DNA of 64,000 bases from Candidatus Edwardsiibacteriota bacterium (GTDB taxonomy: Bacteria > Edwardsbacteria > AC1 > EtOH8), in NCBI GenBank assembly GCA_020053305.1, contig JAGVNJ010000051.1:1-64000 (forward strand), in the 5' to 3' direction. How positions within the stretch are numbered: position 1 is the stretch's first letter; each line of letters opens with the position of its first letter. The notes below the pieces were generated by a model. The model was not told the DNA's origin. It made no database searches and saw only the letters and a list, made by a program, of their open reading frames with translations. Shown here piece after piece: positions 15,681 through 25,173 of the stretch. The position numbers were made by a program, and so were the translations under genes.

Positions 15681-16036
15681 TTAGCCAGCATCATCTTTAC
15701 CGCAATGGCCATCAGGAACACCCCGAACATCCTCTGCAACCAGACCCCTGAGATCTTCTCGGCCAGCACCGCGCCCAAAAGCCCGCCGAAGAAAAAGCAC
15801 ACCGCCATCACCGCCGCCGCCTTGATGTTGACATGCCCGGCCGAATAATATTTCCAGGCCGCCAGCAGTCCGATGGGCAGAAGCAAAGTGGCCAGCGAGG
15901 TGCCCTGGGCCTGGTGCTGGGAAAATTTAAACAATATCACCAGCGCCGGAACAATCACCACCGCCCCGCCGATGCCGAACAATCCGCTGATCACCCCGGC
16001 CAGGGCCCCCAGCATCCCGTATCCCAGCCAAACCAT
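15677..16036 (-). CDS. half-size TauE/SafE (TSUP) family membrane permease
   Basis: 119 residues, four predicted membrane segments (YGMLGALAGVISGLFGIGGAVVIVPALVILF, LATLLLPIGLLAAWKYY, AAAVMAVCFFFGGLLGAVLA, MFGVFLMAIAVKMML). The GLFGIGGAVVIVPAL motif is the TSUP signature. Full-length members have about 250 residues with two such halves, so this one would need to dimerise. Family members move sulfite, sulfonates or other organic anions; the substrate cannot be told here. It overlaps the TPR gene by four bases and abuts nnrDE. Confidence 0.85.
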   Translation of the reverse strand: MVWLGYGMLGALAGVISGLFGIGGAVVIVPALVILFKFSQHQAQGTSLATLLLPIGLLAAWKYYSAGHVNIKAAAVMAVCFFFGGLLGAVLAEKISGVWLQRMFGVFLMAIAVKMMLAK

Positions 16037-17599
16037 TTAGATATCCTCCATCAGTTTTTTATAAGCCTCAGGGAGAGCATCTAAGATATCTCCCGCCAGC
16101 ATGCAATATTCTGTCTTGCCTGCAGCCGCCAGGTCCCCGGCCAGCCCGTGCAGATAGACCCCCAGCACCGCCGCCCTCTCCGGAGCCAGCCCCTGGGCCA
16201 GCAGCCCGGCGATCAGCCCGGCCAGCACGTCACCCGACCCGGCGGTGGCCATACCGCTGTTGCCGGTGGGGTTGATCCAGGCCCTGCCGTCCGGCAGGGC
16301 GGTAACGGTGGGGGCCCCTTTCAGCACTATTACATGATTGAATTGCTTGGCCGCCTCCAGGGCATATTTGAGCGGCCCGGCCTTTATCTGTGATATCTCA
16401 ACCTTCATCAGCCGGGACAATTCGCCGTAATGGGGCGTCAGGATCAGGGGAGCTTGACAACTCAGCAGTTCCGGCCTGGTGGCCAGGGCATTGAGGCCGT
16501 CGGCATCCAGCACCGCCGGAAGGTTGATTGACCGGATGACCGACTGCACCAGCTCGGCGGTCTCGGGGTGGGCCGAAAGCCCGGGGCCGATGACCAACGC
16601 ATCGGCCTTGCCCGTCAATTTTTCGATGCGCTCCATAGCCTGCAGGGAAAGGGTCCGGTTCCTGGTCTCCGGCAGGGGCTTGGTGATGACCTCGGTCAGC
16701 TTGGCCTCCATGATATCGTTCAGGCTCTCGGGGATCCCCAGGTAGACCAGCCCGGCCCCGGATCGCATGGCCGACAACGATGTCAGGAAGGCGGCTCCGG
16801 TCAGGCCGGCCGACCCGGCCAGCGCCAGCACCGTTCCGCAGCTGCCCTTGTGGGCATCGGGCCTTCTGGCCGGCAGCCATTCCCTGGCCAGGGATTGCCC
16901 CGCCAGACGGATATTTATTTTCTGATCGGCAATAGCCCTTTCGGGAAATCCGATGTCGGTGATGACGACCTTTCCGGCCAGTGTTCTGCCGGGGTGAAAC
17001 AACAGTCCGGTCTTCAAAAGCCCCATGGTCACCGTGACATCGGCCCGGATGGCGCAGGATAACGCCTGCCCGGTCTCCCCGTCCACCCCGGAGGGGATGT
17101 CGGCCGACAGCACCGGCAAACCCGAGGCATTGATCAGGGCTATCGCCCCGCCGATACTTTTTTCAACCGGGCCCCTGAATCCCGTCCCGAAGATGGCATC
17201 GATTATCAGGTGCGACCCCGTCAGGTTTTTTTTCAAAGATGCCAGTTTCGCTCTTGATGTTATTTCGTGTATTTTTAAACCGGCCTTGTTCAGTTTTTTG
17301 GCGTTGGCCAGGGCGTCGCCCTTAACGTCCCTTACGTGCCCCAGCAAAAAGACCGAAGCCTGGAAGCCGTTTTCAGCCAGCATCCTGGCGGCTACAAAAC
17401 CGTCCCCCCCGTTATTACCCTTGCCGCATATCAGGCAGACGTTCCGCTGGTCGCCCGGCCCGCCGTCCCGCAGCATGGCCTCGGCCTGATCGGCCACTGC
17501 CCGCCCGGCGTTCTCCATCAGGGTCAGACCGGGAATTTTGTGCTTCCTTATGGCCCGAGCGTCTATCTCCCGCATCTGCTGGGGTGTGACTACGAACAT
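16037..17599 (-). CDS. nnr: bifunctional NAD(P)H-hydrate epimerase / ADP- or ATP-dependent dehydratase
   Basis: Repairs hydrated NADH/NADPH. 520 residues form the usual fusion. The N-terminal YjeF_N epimerase domain (about 1-215) has LMENAGRAVADQ, CGKGNNGGDGFVAARML and SADIPSGVDGETG. The C-terminal ribokinase-like dehydratase domain (about 225-515) has AHKGSCGTVLALAGSAGLTGAA, DALVIGPGLS, VLDADGLNAL, LTPHYGELSRL and the NSGMATAGSGDVLAGLIAG nucleotide and catalytic segment. It lies 18 bp downstream of acpS, a very common pairing, and directly upstream of the TSUP gene. Confidence 0.95.
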   Translation of the reverse strand: MFVVTPQQMREIDARAIRKHKIPGLTLMENAGRAVADQAEAMLRDGGPGDQRNVCLICGKGNNGGDGFVAARMLAENGFQASVFLLGHVRDVKGDALANAKKLNKAGLKIHEITSRAKLASLKKNLTGSHLIIDAIFGTGFRGPVEKSIGGAIALINASGLPVLSADIPSGVDGETGQALSCAIRADVTVTMGLLKTGLLFHPGRTLAGKVVITDIGFPERAIADQKINIRLAGQSLAREWLPARRPDAHKGSCGTVLALAGSAGLTGAAFLTSLSAMRSGAGLVYLGIPESLNDIMEAKLTEVITKPLPETRNRTLSLQAMERIEKLTGKADALVIGPGLSAHPETAELVQSVIRSINLPAVLDADGLNALATRPELLSCQAPLILTPHYGELSRLMKVEISQIKAGPLKYALEAAKQFNHVIVLKGAPTVTALPDGRAWINPTGNSGMATAGSGDVLAGLIAGLLAQGLAPERAAVLGVYLHGLAGDLAAAGKTEYCMLAGDILDALPEAYKKLMEDI

Positions 17600-17617
17600 G
17601 GGGGTGCTCCGTTGTAC

Positions 17618-18037
17618 TTAATTTGTGGCATACTTTCCGATCGAACCCGCAAGCTGTAAGCCGTTATCTGTTTTCTCCATCACCGCCACCGCCACCACCA
17701 TGCTTCGGTCGTGGGACAGCGACAGGTGGAGGGTATAGCCCCGCCCGTACTCGGCCGCCTGGCCGTGCAGTTTAACCGTGGGCCGGCTCTTCTCATTGTC
17801 CACGATCTCTATCAAATTGGGGTAGACCCCCCGCCTGAAACCCGTCCCCAGGCACTTGGACACCGCCTCCTTGGCGGCGAACCGGGCGGCATAGCTCTGG
17901 AATTTGTTGGGGCGCCCCTGGCAGAAAGCGATCTCGGACGGGGTGTAGACCTTTTCCAGGAACCTTTGTCCCCAGCGATTTATGGCCTCCTCCACCCTCT
18001 TTACCTCGGCGATGTCGATGCCGGTCGATGCGATCAT
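17618..18037 (-). CDS. acpS: holo-[acyl-carrier-protein] synthase
   Basis: Transfers 4'-phosphopantetheine from CoA to the acyl carrier protein, activating fatty-acid synthesis. 139 residues, slightly longer than the usual 120-130. The Mg-binding motif GIDIAEVKRVEEAI is near the N-terminus, the second motif ARFAAKEAVSKCLGTGF carries the Glu/Lys pair, and LHLSLSHDRSMVVAVAVME ends the fold. The last 20 residues are extra. It is the first gene of the operon acpS-nnrDE-TSUP-TPR-fmdB and is divergent from the epimerase gene at 18275. Confidence 0.95.
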   Translation of the reverse strand: MIASTGIDIAEVKRVEEAINRWGQRFLEKVYTPSEIAFCQGRPNKFQSYAARFAAKEAVSKCLGTGFRRGVYPNLIEIVDNEKSRPTVKLHGQAAEYGRGYTLHLSLSHDRSMVVAVAVMEKTDNGLQLAGSIGKYATN

Positions 18038-18239
18038 AGAAATACCGTCTCATTCCAATGTGATTTGTAAAATATTTTTTGGCTGGTTCTTTTTACGGAA
18101 GGATCCCGATCGGCTCCGGTTGGTCCGATGGGTCTCTTGTCTGGATAGCAGCCGCCAATATCTGGCTGTCAATTGATAAATTTATCATAATCTGGCGAAA
18201 TGTCAAGAAGTAATATTAAAACCAACGGCTGGGGAAATG

Positions 18240-18268
18240 TTGACAGCCGTGATAATTTAAGTTAAACT
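18240..18268 (+). promoter_or_regulatory. promoter of the epimerase gene, probably leaderless
   Basis: TTGACA (18240-18245), 17-base spacer, TAAACT (18263-18268). The expected start falls at about 18274-18276, on the ATG itself (18275), and no Shine-Dalgarno sequence precedes the ATG. Confidence 0.5.
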
Positions 18269-18274
18269 AACAGC

Positions 18275-19279
18275 ATGATCAAACCGGATGGAAAATCATT
18301 GGCCCTGGTCACCGGGGCCAGCGGGTTCATCGGCAGCCATTTAACGGAAAATCTCTTGAGTAAAGGCTGCCGGGTCAGGGCCTTGGTCAGGACCACCAGC
18401 AATTTAAAATGGCTGAACGGTCTGGAGCTGGAGTTGGTCTATGGATCATTCGATGACCAGTCGTCTCTGGCTGATGCCGTCAAGGGGGTGGATTACATAT
18501 TTCACATCGCCGCCGCCAAGTCCGGCCCCCGGCAGAAACTATTCCGCGATAATGTGGAGGGCGCCATCAATCTGGCCAAAGCTGCCGCCAGGTCCGCTCC
18601 CGGCCTGAAGAGATTTGTCTTCTCCTCCAGCCAGGCGGCGGCCGGACCATCGGCTTGCCTGGAGGAGCCCAGATGCGAATCCGACCAATGCCGGCCCATT
18701 TCCGATTACGGCCGAAGCAAGCTGGAGGCCGAGCGGCAACTGATGGAACTGGCTGAGCAGATTCCCCTCACCATTGTCCGCCCGCCCACCGTCTACGGCC
18801 CCCGGGACAGCGATGTGTTTTTATATTTCCAATGGATAAACCGGGGGCTGGCCCTGCTGCCGGGTTTCAAAAAAAGGTACGCTCATATGATATTCGTTCG
18901 GGATCTGGTCGAAGGGATGATCGGCGCGGCCCAGTCCGATGCCGCCTCCGGCAGAACATATTTCCTGTCCGATCCCCGAAGCTATTCCTGGCAGGAGATC
19001 TCCCGGGCCATTGCCCAGAGCCTGTACAAGAAGCCACTCCCGCTGAGGATCCCCCTGGGCCTGGCCCGTTTCGCGGCCCTGTTGGCCGAGGGCGGGGCCT
19101 TGGCAGCAGGGAGAGACAGCATTTTCAACCGCCAGAAGGCCCGGGAGATGGCCGAAAGGTACTGGACCTGCTCCCCCGCCCAGGCCGAAAAAGATTTCGG
19201 TTTCAAATGCCGGCACGATCTGAAAAGGGGTCTGGAGATCACCGCCCGGTGGTACCGGGAGAACGGCTGGCTGAAATAA
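18275..19279 (+). CDS. NAD-dependent epimerase/dehydratase (extended SDR)
   Basis: 334 residues. Rossmann motif VTGASGFIGSHLTE (about 13-26), FSSSQAAAGPS with the catalytic Ser, SDYGRSKLEAERQLM with the Tyr-x3-Lys pair, and RPPTVYGPRDSDVFLYFQWINRG typical of the dihydroflavonol-reductase/sugar-epimerase group. The substrate cannot be told; sterol, flavonol-like or nucleotide-sugar substrates are all in the family. It is followed after 53 bp by a CapA-like protein, which hints at envelope or polysaccharide metabolism. The ATG has no ribosome binding site and lies where transcription should begin. Confidence 0.85.
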   Translation: MIKPDGKSLALVTGASGFIGSHLTENLLSKGCRVRALVRTTSNLKWLNGLELELVYGSFDDQSSLADAVKGVDYIFHIAAAKSGPRQKLFRDNVEGAINLAKAAARSAPGLKRFVFSSSQAAAGPSACLEEPRCESDQCRPISDYGRSKLEAERQLMELAEQIPLTIVRPPTVYGPRDSDVFLYFQWINRGLALLPGFKKRYAHMIFVRDLVEGMIGAAQSDAASGRTYFLSDPRSYSWQEISRAIAQSLYKKPLPLRIPLGLARFAALLAEGGALAAGRDSIFNRQKAREMAERYWTCSPAQAEKDFGFKCRHDLKRGLEITARWYRENGWLK

Positions 19280-19332
19280 TTTTCCTCAAGCCAGCATAAA
19301 ACAGAATGCACAAAACATCTTTTAGGATCATT

Positions 19333-20385
19333 ATGAAAAATCACCTACGCCTGTCATCTGTAAGAATCACCCTCTCCGTCTTATTTTTTCCGTTATTATT
19401 TCAGCCAACAACCGCCCAGATCGATTCTTCTGCCTCAAATATCATCACCGTCGCCGCAGTGGGCGACATTATGATGGGCAGCTGTTATCCGACTCCGCTG
19501 CTGCCGCCGGAGGACGGCCGCCGCTTATTCGACGACTGCCGGGAGATACTTAAAAAAGCCGACCTGGCCTTCGGCAATCTGGAGGGACCCTTATGCGATG
19601 CCGGCCGGCCGGCCAAAAAAGCCAGGCCGGGCAGGGCCTACGTCTTTCGCACCCCGGCATCGTTCGCCGGCAACCTGGCCCAGGCCGGGTTCGACGTGAT
19701 GTCCTTAGCCAATAACCACGCCAATGATTTCGGGGCCGGCGGAAACCTATCCACTCGAGAAGCCTTGGAATCGTGCGGGATACAGTTCAGCGGCAAGGAG
19801 GGAAACGTCGCCGAATTTAATTTAAAGGGGATTTCCGTCGGAGTGATCGCCCTGTCCGTGGGCAGCCCCCCGCGATCGATCATCTACCCGGCTGAGGCTC
19901 TACAGGAGATCGCCCTGCTGGCCAAAAAATACGATATTCTGATCGTCTCGATTCATGGCGGCGGGGAGGGAAAGTCCGCCCTGCATATCAAGGACGCCCC
20001 GGAGAAATACCTGAATGAGCCGCGGGGGCACCTGGTAAGATTCGCCCATCAGGCCATCGACCGGGGAGCCGATCTGATAATCGGCCACGGGCCCCATGTC
20101 CCCCGGGCCATGGAGCTCTACCGGGAACGGCTGATAGCCTACAGCCTGGGGAATTTCTGCACCTACGGCGGCATGAATTTAAGCGGGGAGTCCGGCTACG
20201 CCCCGTTGCTGTGGGCGGAGCTTGATAACCGGGGGAAATACCTGCGTTTCAAGGTGCATTCCTTTATCCAGGCCAGGCCCGGCGGGCCGAAACTGGACCA
20301 ACTGGACCGGGCTTCGGAACTGATGAGGAAATTATCCCAACAGGATTTCCCCCAAAGCCACCCCTATCGGTCAGAAGATATTTGA
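19333..20385 (+). CDS. CapA-family exported protein (metallophosphatase-like)
   Basis: 350 residues from the ATG at 19333, chosen because AGGA precedes it and because MKNHLRLSSVRITLSVLFFPLLFQ then forms a normal signal peptide. An ATG 27 bases upstream has no ribosome binding site. Family motifs: AAVGDIMMGS, FGNLEGPL, MSLANNHANDFG, VSIHGGGE, GADLIIGHGPHVPRAMELYRERLIAYSLGNF. CapA proteins take part in poly-gamma-glutamate capsule formation, and the fold resembles calcineurin-type phosphatases; many homologues have unknown roles. No capB or capC nearby. It ends before a bidirectional terminator. Confidence 0.85.
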   Translation: MKNHLRLSSVRITLSVLFFPLLFQPTTAQIDSSASNIITVAAVGDIMMGSCYPTPLLPPEDGRRLFDDCREILKKADLAFGNLEGPLCDAGRPAKKARPGRAYVFRTPASFAGNLAQAGFDVMSLANNHANDFGAGGNLSTREALESCGIQFSGKEGNVAEFNLKGISVGVIALSVGSPPRSIIYPAEALQEIALLAKKYDILIVSIHGGGEGKSALHIKDAPEKYLNEPRGHLVRFAHQAIDRGADLIIGHGPHVPRAMELYRERLIAYSLGNFCTYGGMNLSGESGYAPLLWAELDNRGKYLRFKVHSFIQARPGGPKLDQLDRASELMRKLSQQDFPQSHPYRSEDI

Positions 20386-20404
20386 AAAGACTGTTGTCCC
20401 AATT

Positions 20405-20440
20405 AAAAAAGGCCAGGAGCGATCCTGGCCTTTAAATTTT
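20405..20440. terminator. bidirectional terminator
   Basis: AAAGGCCAGGA-GCGA-TCCTGGCCTTT stem (20408-20433) with A and T runs on both sides, between the convergent CapA-like and M23 genes. Confidence 0.85.
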
Positions 20441-20447
20441 ATCGGTA

Positions 20448-21374
20448 TCAAAACATCCGGGCGGAAAGGATGTAGTTCACCGGGTTTGAGGCCTTGTCAT
20501 TGCTGATCACTTCATAGTGCAGATGCGGGCCGGTGGCCCTTCCGGTGGCTCCCACCAGGGCGATGACCTGGCCGCGCGACACCCTGGATCCCTGGCTGAC
20601 CCTGATCAGCGAACAATGGGCAAACCGGGTTATTATCCCGTAGCCATGATCCACTTCCAGGCATAGTCCGTAATTGCCGCGGGAGCCAACCGATTTGACC
20701 ACCCCGTTGGCCGGAGCGGCGATGATGGTTCCGCTGGGAGCAGCTATGTCTATGCCCTCATGCATCTTCATCTCTCCGGTAAAAGGATCCCGCCGGTAAC
20801 CGAAATCGCTGATAACCCAACCCGGGGTGGGCTGGATGGAGGGGATATGGTTCCACATATCCTGGCGTTCCTGAAGGATCCTGGACAGTTCCTCAAAACT
20901 CTCGCTCTGCAGCTGGGCCTCCCGGGCCAGCCGGTCCAGGTCGCCTCCCACCTCGCTGATGGCGGAGGCGGTCTTGGCTGAAACCTCATGGGGCAGGGTC
21001 TCCGGCGGCCGGGGGCCGCCGATTCCCACCTGTCTGATGTCGGGATCTATGATCTTAAGGCCGGACATCATCCTGACCTTGGAGTCAAAATTCACGAACA
21101 ACGCTATCTGCTTGTGCAGGTCGCCTGCTTTTACCGCAAATTCGCCCAGTTTGTCCTTTAGAATGCGGTTTTCCACCTGCAGCTTATGCAGCATGGAAAC
21201 ATCGACAAATTTATTGATATAGCCGCTGGTGACCAGCCCCAGGCCCAACAAAAGGAATACCCCAAAGCACCCCAGGCATACCAGAAGCCATTGGGGCACC
21301 CTGATGCTTACAGTCTTACCCCCGTGATGGGGAATAAAGACGATGGTAATTTGTGTTTTTTCCTTGAGACCCAT
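20448..21374 (-). CDS. membrane-anchored M23 peptidase (murein endopeptidase-like)
   Basis: 308 residues. One N-terminal membrane segment (about 27-50, WLLVCLGCFGVFLLLGLGLVTSGYI) is followed by a coiled-coil region (about 60-165, HKLQVENRILKDKLGEFAVKAGDLHKQI ... QSESFEELSRILQERQDMW). The C-terminal LytM/M23 domain contains FGYRRDPFTGEMKMHEGIDIAAPSGTIIAAPANG (Zn ligands His and Asp), RFAHCSLI and GRATGPHLHYEV (HxH ligand). All Zn residues are present, so it should be active against peptidoglycan cross-links. This layout resembles MepM- or EnvC-like proteins; FtsEX usually controls such enzymes, but ftsE lies 13 kb away. Confidence 0.9.
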   Translation of the reverse strand: MGLKEKTQITIVFIPHHGGKTVSIRVPQWLLVCLGCFGVFLLLGLGLVTSGYINKFVDVSMLHKLQVENRILKDKLGEFAVKAGDLHKQIALFVNFDSKVRMMSGLKIIDPDIRQVGIGGPRPPETLPHEVSAKTASAISEVGGDLDRLAREAQLQSESFEELSRILQERQDMWNHIPSIQPTPGWVISDFGYRRDPFTGEMKMHEGIDIAAPSGTIIAAPANGVVKSVGSRGNYGLCLEVDHGYGIITRFAHCSLIRVSQGSRVSRGQVIALVGATGRATGPHLHYEVISNDKASNPVNYILSARMF

Positions 21375-21493
21375 AAAATAAAAACAATCGCTAGGTTTAT
21401 CATTTAAGCGACAACATTATAAACCATAGCACAAATCAGCAGTTATTGTCAAGTAAAATATCAGCTAATCTTCCTAATTCCCTAAGGCCTGGA

Positions 21494-24400
21494 TCACCTT
21501 ATCAAAATCAGCTTTTGGGTCAACGCGGCAGCTCCGGCCGTCAGCCGGTAGAAATAGATGCCCGAAGCCATATTGCCGCCCGTATTATCTCGGCCATCCC
21601 AATTCACCCGGTATGCGCCCGGGGGCTTTTCTCCGGAATCCAGCGTTCTGATATTCTGGCCAAGTATGTTGTATACCGACAAAGAAACCAAGGTCTTTTG
21701 GGGCACCTGGTAGGATATCACGGTATTGAAACGCATGGGATTGGGATAATTTTGGTTAAGCCTGACGATCCCCTGTGGCGGAAGGCGGTCATCCCCTCCC
21801 TCGCTGGCGCTCTTGGTCCAGGGCGTTATCTGGATATCGTCTAGATGCCAGCCTAGGGCGGTCACCGAATAATCGGAGGTGAACCTGAAGCGCAGCCGGC
21901 CCTTGGCTCCCTGGGGAACGTCAACTATATCGTAGGAGGCCTGGGACCAGTCGGAGGCGGTCCCGGTAAAGCTGGCCAGTTGGCTCCAGTTCAGCCCGCC
22001 GTCGGCGCTGTATTCCACCAGGCCGAAATCGTAGTTGTTTTCCATGGCGTATTTGTGCCAGAAGGAGACGGTATTGGCCGCCCCCAGCACGAACTCCGGG
22101 GTGGTCAGCGAGGCGTTCATGCCGTTCAGATAATTTTCACCATCCCCCACCCCGCAGCGCCAGCTTTTTGAAGGACTGTGATAGGTGTATTCGGTAATAT
22201 GCCACAGATCCTCGGCCTGATACTGGCTGGTGACGGAACTGTCCTCCACATCATCCAGAAACCCCGGGCTGGCTATGGCTATGGCAAAACTGTCGGTCTG
22301 GGTTATGGCCCCTCCCAGTGTTCTCATCTGCAATTTCATCCAGGCGTAATAGGGGGTCTGGGGCGGGCTGCCGAAGGAAACCAGATAGGGAATATCCGAC
22401 CATCGGGTCTGCTGGTCGGCGATGTCGCCAAAGCCCGCGCTGTCGCTTATCACAGTAACATAGGGGTCGCTGCTGCTGAGAACGGCTTTGACATCATCAG
22501 CCGTCTGGGCCCCGTAATTCTTAAGGCTGACGGCTATGCTGTCGGTCTCTCCGGGCTCGGCAAAGCCGTTGTTGTTGGCCGGGGCCGGGTCGGCCACCGA
22601 GTAGGAATTGAAGCGCAGTTTTGGCGCCTGGACCCTGATGGCGAAGATACTGGTCCAACCATCCTCGGTATCCCGGCATCTCAGAGTAAAGGGAATGATG
22701 GCCCCGTTGGTGCAGGCCGGTGAAACGCTGAACCGGTACCCGGCGGAATATAGGGCCGAATCGCCGGGGTAGATGATGCCGAAATTATGCAGGCTGTCGG
22801 TAATGGCAATCAGCGGGCTGGTGGTCCCTAAGGCGCCCTTGACCGTGCCGATGGAGATGGTGCTGCCGCAGTTTTTGACCCACAGCGGCAGGGCGATGGC
22901 CTCGCCGGGGTTGGCCGAGCCGTCTCCGTTGCCGGCGGCATCGTTCAGGCTGTGCCCGATGTACATCACAAAGGGCCCGCTAACAGCTATGCCCATGCCC
23001 CCGCTGTAGGGTCGGCAGTTGTGGGCCGTTACCGTCAGCCGGATGCTGTCCCCTGTGCCGGTGGTTTCGATATTCAGGGCGGCCCGGCCCAGGCTGTCGG
23101 TATAGCCGGCCGCCAGCACCTTGCCGGTGGATTTTAACACCAGTCCCACCAGGGCCCCGGCCACCGGGTCGCCGGCCGCCACATTGACCGCCACCGTAGT
23201 CGCCCCCAGGCTGACCTTGGCCGGGTGGGTTACGGTCAGGGTCAGGGGCTGCTGGGTGTAAAGGTCTATCGCCCCATTGCCCATTATATTATACATCTCA
23301 AAATATCTTTTGGTCATGGGGATATTCCCCCAGGTTCGGAAGTAATCCAGCTTGGCTTTGGTGGTCATGCCCCCGATCCAGGCATATCCGCTGTCTAAGA
23401 AAGCATCGTACAGCCGGCGCTGGAGGATGTCGTCCTCATCCCAATAGGAGGTTACGGATGATCCCCAAAAAGCCATGGCCCCTTTATCCGCCGCCCTTAT
23501 CCAGGTCTCCCCAAAGCACTCGGAATAGGTGAACTGCCCTGTCAGGCAGGCAAAACTGGTCACCAGCGGATATTTATCGGCGTTGGTAAGGGCATTTACA
23601 CCGGCCTGGTTGAAGCTGGGTCCGTCCCAATAAGTAACCGCGCCGTGGCCGGTATAGGTAGCCACGGTCCGCCCCTGATTAAGGGCATCGGCTACCGGGG
23701 TCCCGCCATAGCTTCCGTAGGCATACAGCGAGTCGCCTGCCATACCGTGGGCCCGGACTCTTGTCAAACAATAATTATTGGTGGCCTCGGCCAGGCCGTG
23801 ATAGCTGTAGTCATTCGAAGCCATAAAATATGCCTTACGCATCCAGCCCTGGTCGGACGACCATTGCCCCTGCTGGTAGCCCATATATTTGGCGATGTAA
23901 TTCTTAAGCTGGATCGTGTCGGCCACCGAGATCCGGCTGACATAAAGATCCGGCAGGTAATCAGTCCCGGCCATGGTGGAATAATAAAGGTCGGTGGCCG
24001 GATTATTTGCGGAGCTGGCTATGTAAGCCGGAATGACCTCCACATCCCCCACCAGCAGGACGAAATCCGGCGGGTTCTCCCCGTCGTACTGGTCCTTTAT
24101 GTATTGACGGATGCTGGCGGTGTCGGCCCCGCCGGGAACTTCCGAGGTCCTGGTGACGAATACCCGGTATCCTTTCCGGGTGTCCCATTCTATCAGGGGC
24201 GCCAATACATCGTAGTATTGATCGCCGGTAATTATCAATTGGTTTATGGGCAGGGCGGGAGCCGCCTTGGCAGAAACATCAAACTGGTCGTAGTTTATAA
24301 GGGCCGATGACACCGGCCTGTCGTATACCGCCGAGCGGTACTTTTGGATGATCTGGGATGTTTTGGCGGGATCGCCGCCGCTTAGCCTGATGTTGATCTT

Positions 24401-25000
24401 GGCGCTGGTGATGGCTTTAACATCGCCGCTGACCGGATTGTAGGACACCGGCCAGATACTGACCAGCACCGCCCGGTGTCCCCGCATCTGTACCGGCTCG
24501 GATAGCGCGACCTTGGCTTTGCCGTAAAATTCGTTGCTGGAATATATTGTTTGATCTATGCTGAAAGGAACCTTCTCTTCCGCCCCGGGCACCTTGGGCA
24601 CCGGAAGCTGGACCGGCATTATCTTTTTATCAAAGCCCTTGTCCTTCAGATTGAAACTCTCCCAAGCGATCACCTCCAAAAAAGCTTCGACTTTGGCCCC
24701 CTGCGGTATCTCCACCCATTCCGATACCACCGGCAGCTTGGGATGGCCCGGTTCGGTGGTATAGCCGTGATCCGGAATTGAAAGCAGAACATAGTCGCCG
24801 TCCTTGGTTTTTGCCTCTGAAACATCAAGCCCCGGCAAGGTTATATCCAATACGATGGCATCGGAACCGGTGCTTGATAATCCTACCGTTCGGACGGAAC
24901 TACCGCTGGAGGCCAGCGGGATCCATCGCCCGGAAAAAGCCGCTGTGGCTGAAATTGCCAGGGCCAGAACGGTCAGTGACGTGATTGCTCTATGATTCAT
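21494..25000 (-). CDS. secreted C25 (gingipain-like) cysteine peptidase with FlgD-like C-terminal domain
   Basis: 1168 residues. Signal peptide about 1-22, then a propeptide-like domain with EVIAWESFNLKDKGFDK. The C25 catalytic domain (about 250-600) has PDFVLLVGDVEVIPAY, catalytic His452 in ATYTGHGAVTYWDG and Cys485 in VTSFACLTGQF. Ig-like/CARDB-like domains (about 600-960) and a concanavalin-like module (ITEYTYHSPSKSWRCGVGDG, about 970-1070) follow. The C-terminal domain NQNYPNPMRFNTVISY ... SVYNILGQNIRTLD ... GIYFYRLTAG resembles FlgD-Ig/type IX sorting domains. It is divergent from the S8 peptidase gene; both are probably exported to the cell surface. Confidence 0.93.
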   Translation of the reverse strand: MNHRAITSLTVLALAISATAAFSGRWIPLASSGSSVRTVGLSSTGSDAIVLDITLPGLDVSEAKTKDGDYVLLSIPDHGYTTEPGHPKLPVVSEWVEIPQGAKVEAFLEVIAWESFNLKDKGFDKKIMPVQLPVPKVPGAEEKVPFSIDQTIYSSNEFYGKAKVALSEPVQMRGHRAVLVSIWPVSYNPVSGDVKAITSAKINIRLSGGDPAKTSQIIQKYRSAVYDRPVSSALINYDQFDVSAKAAPALPINQLIITGDQYYDVLAPLIEWDTRKGYRVFVTRTSEVPGGADTASIRQYIKDQYDGENPPDFVLLVGDVEVIPAYIASSANNPATDLYYSTMAGTDYLPDLYVSRISVADTIQLKNYIAKYMGYQQGQWSSDQGWMRKAYFMASNDYSYHGLAEATNNYCLTRVRAHGMAGDSLYAYGSYGGTPVADALNQGRTVATYTGHGAVTYWDGPSFNQAGVNALTNADKYPLVTSFACLTGQFTYSECFGETWIRAADKGAMAFWGSSVTSYWDEDDILQRRLYDAFLDSGYAWIGGMTTKAKLDYFRTWGNIPMTKRYFEMYNIMGNGAIDLYTQQPLTLTVTHPAKVSLGATTVAVNVAAGDPVAGALVGLVLKSTGKVLAAGYTDSLGRAALNIETTGTGDSIRLTVTAHNCRPYSGGMGIAVSGPFVMYIGHSLNDAAGNGDGSANPGEAIALPLWVKNCGSTISIGTVKGALGTTSPLIAITDSLHNFGIIYPGDSALYSAGYRFSVSPACTNGAIIPFTLRCRDTEDGWTSIFAIRVQAPKLRFNSYSVADPAPANNNGFAEPGETDSIAVSLKNYGAQTADDVKAVLSSSDPYVTVISDSAGFGDIADQQTRWSDIPYLVSFGSPPQTPYYAWMKLQMRTLGGAITQTDSFAIAIASPGFLDDVEDSSVTSQYQAEDLWHITEYTYHSPSKSWRCGVGDGENYLNGMNASLTTPEFVLGAANTVSFWHKYAMENNYDFGLVEYSADGGLNWSQLASFTGTASDWSQASYDIVDVPQGAKGRLRFRFTSDYSVTALGWHLDDIQITPWTKSASEGGDDRLPPQGIVRLNQNYPNPMRFNTVISYQVPQKTLVSLSVYNILGQNIRTLDSGEKPPGAYRVNWDGRDNTGGNMASGIYFYRLTAGAAALTQKLILIR

Positions 25001-25036
25001 TGGTTAACCCCTAATCGGTTTAAAGATATCGGAATA

Positions 25037-25065
25037 ACTTTATATTACTTTCCCCTCTTTGTCAA
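25037..25065 (-). promoter_or_regulatory. candidate promoter of the C25 peptidase gene
   Basis: TTGACA (25065-25060), 17-base spacer, TAAAGT (25042-25037) on the minus strand. It lies back to back with the S8 promoter. Confidence 0.5.
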
Positions 25066-25097
25066 GGGCTGAGTTTGATTTTCCTTGTGATATGATA

Positions 25098-25126
25098 TTG
25101 ACAAAGCCGGTCATCGGTAGTAATAT
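25098..25126 (+). promoter_or_regulatory. candidate promoter of the S8 peptidase gene
   Basis: TTGACA (25098-25103), 17-base spacer, TAATAT (25121-25126). Start expected near 25133, about 40 bases before the ATG. Confidence 0.5.
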
Positions 25127-25173
25127 TAAATGCCGTCCGAAAGATGTGCAATCAATAACAGAAAGGGTGATAT

